Source of the DNA: Discostella pseudostelligera
Lineage: Eukaryota > Bacillariophyta > Thalassiosirophyceae > Thalassiosirales > Thalassiosiraceae
Assembly (NCBI GenBank): GCA_036940085.1
Contig: JALLBK010000458.1
Span: 1 to 30,051, forward strand
Reading direction: 5' to 3'
DNA length: 30,051 nucleotides
Shown here: positions 29,249-30,051 of the stretch, piece after piece
Numbering within the stretch: the first letter of the stretch is position 1
Layout: every line of letters starts with the position of its first letter
The notes under the pieces: generated by a model
What the model was told of the DNA's origin: nothing
Seen by the model: the letters and a program-made list of their open reading frames with translations, nothing else
The model's database searches: none
Program-made: the position numbers and the translations under genes

Positions 29249-30004
29249 ATGACCAATGACCATGAACTCCACCTCTCCCTAGCTCGACCCCTCAGCTCAA
29301 TTCATCTCCAGCTCCAATTCTCCGTTTCATTCTACCTCTCCATCCAATCTCATCTATCATATACTGACGTTGATATGACCCAGCATCCCATTCTCGATGA
29401 CCCATGGCGCTATCGAATCCTGGTGTTCCTCGTGAGGTTGCTTATGATTGAGTATCACAACTCCATTCGAACCCGCTGCTACCTCCACCGCAATGCATTG
29501 ACAAGTGTACACAAATCTAGCTGGAGACAGCTCTTAGAAAATGGTGACGAATCATCATTTTTGCACATGACGGGGTTGAATCGTCGTGCATTTGTCTTGC
29601 TCAAAGAAGCATTATTCTCAAACGATGAGCTACACAATTTGGTTTTGGGCAAGAGGAAGCGCGGACGACCACAGCTTCTCTCTTGCGAGGATCAATTGGG
29701 ACTATTGTTATTCTATATTGGCAGTACAATGGGAGTCAAGTGGATTTGTATGATCTTTGGAATAACACCCTCCACCTGCAGTCACTTCATTAATATGATG
29801 TTGGCCCGTGTGTGCAACAAACTAGATAAGCATCCAATGGCCAGAGTGAAATTCCCAGACAATAACAAAATGGCTCAATTTGCGGCGCAGATTAAGGGGC
29901 GTGAGCAGTCAATTGAAGATGTGATCGGCTTCATGGATGGTCTATCCCTGGCCACTGAATGCACCAGTGAAAGGATTGCACAAAATGCAATGTATTGCTA
30001 TTAA
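29249..30004 (+). CDS. PIF/Harbinger (HARBI1-like, DDE_4) transposase, 3' part missing or broken
   Basis: From ATG 29249 this gives 251 aa; in-frame alternatives are 29117 and 29375. Family features include FLHMTGLNRRAFVLLKEALF, GKRKRGRP followed by LSCEDQLGLLLFYIGSTMG, the helix-turn-helix-like WICMIFGITPSTCSHFI, and the first catalytic Asp in IGFMDGLSLATECT, then SERIAQNAMYC. The frame meets TAA at 30002-30004. Twenty-odd bases later another frame reads GHYPKMVLN, the expected continuation, so there is either a short insertion/frameshift or an unrecognised splice. The remaining two catalytic residues lie beyond the window. Host-gene co-option cannot be judged. Confidence 0.78.
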   Translation: MTNDHELHLSLARPLSSIHLQLQFSVSFYLSIQSHLSYTDVDMTQHPILDDPWRYRILVFLVRLLMIEYHNSIRTRCYLHRNALTSVHKSSWRQLLENGDESSFLHMTGLNRRAFVLLKEALFSNDELHNLVLGKRKRGRPQLLSCEDQLGLLLFYIGSTMGVKWICMIFGITPSTCSHFINMMLARVCNKLDKHPMARVKFPDNNKMAQFAAQIKGREQSIEDVIGFMDGLSLATECTSERIAQNAMYCY

Positions 30005-30051
30005 CATATCTGTTATGTATCCAGGACACTATCCGAAAATGGTGTTAAATA

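Overview
The window is nuclear DNA from a stramenopile, most likely a centric diatom; I cannot name the species. The evidence is as follows. Nearly all genes are split by short GT-AG introns of about 60-110 bp. Two proteins start with an ER signal peptide followed by an aromatic or leucine residue, as in diatom bipartite plastid targeting (HA|WTP and SA|LATP). The gene content is also typical: a fused pseudouridine glycosidase/kinase, an SLC4 transporter, a PKG-like kinase, and pogo and Harbinger transposons.

The left 19.4 kb is compact gene space. Nine genes alternate strictly in strand: + PsuG-PsuK fusion; - SLC4-family transporter; + MYND zinc-finger protein; - RING/tandem-BRCT (BRCA1-like) protein; + TIM-barrel, PRAI-like protein; - coiled-coil protein with a KEN box; + TMEM260/DUF2723 (GT117) O-mannosyltransferase-like protein; - double AlgH/UPF0301 protein; + cyclic-nucleotide-dependent (PKG-like) kinase. 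The first four convergent pairs are separated by only 36, 33, 21 and 9 bp of stop-to-stop sequence. The four divergent pairs share promoters of about 0.2-0.6 kb, and each of these holds an E2F-like GC core (GGCGCG, GGCGCC or GGCGGGAA). I reconstructed exon structures by hand for the six intron-containing genes. Every join stays in frame and restores conserved family motifs.

The right 10.6 kb is repeat-dominated. From about 19.55 to 26.64 kb lie diverged, head-to-tail copies of a long unit of about 1.05-1.15 kb. Each unit changes from pyrimidine-rich (CTCCTC/CATCATC) to purine-rich (GAGGAG/GATGATG). One copy carries a 317-bp TA-flanked MITE-like insertion. A 2,570-bp pogo-type Tc1/mariner element (22055-24624) with near-identical 28-bp terminal inverted repeats and TA flanks sits in the array. 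Its transposase is broken, and a second, antisense ORF lies behind it. Microsatellites and minisatellites continue to about 28.9 kb.

The right edge holds the 5' part of a PIF/Harbinger transposase. Two copies of ACTTTCCCGCCAC, an E2F-type site, lie just upstream of or inside its 5' end.

The neighbouring genes do not form an obvious pathway. The strongest shared theme is regulatory: alternating strands, overlapping 3' ends, and cell-cycle-like promoter motifs next to a BRCA1-like and a KEN-box protein.
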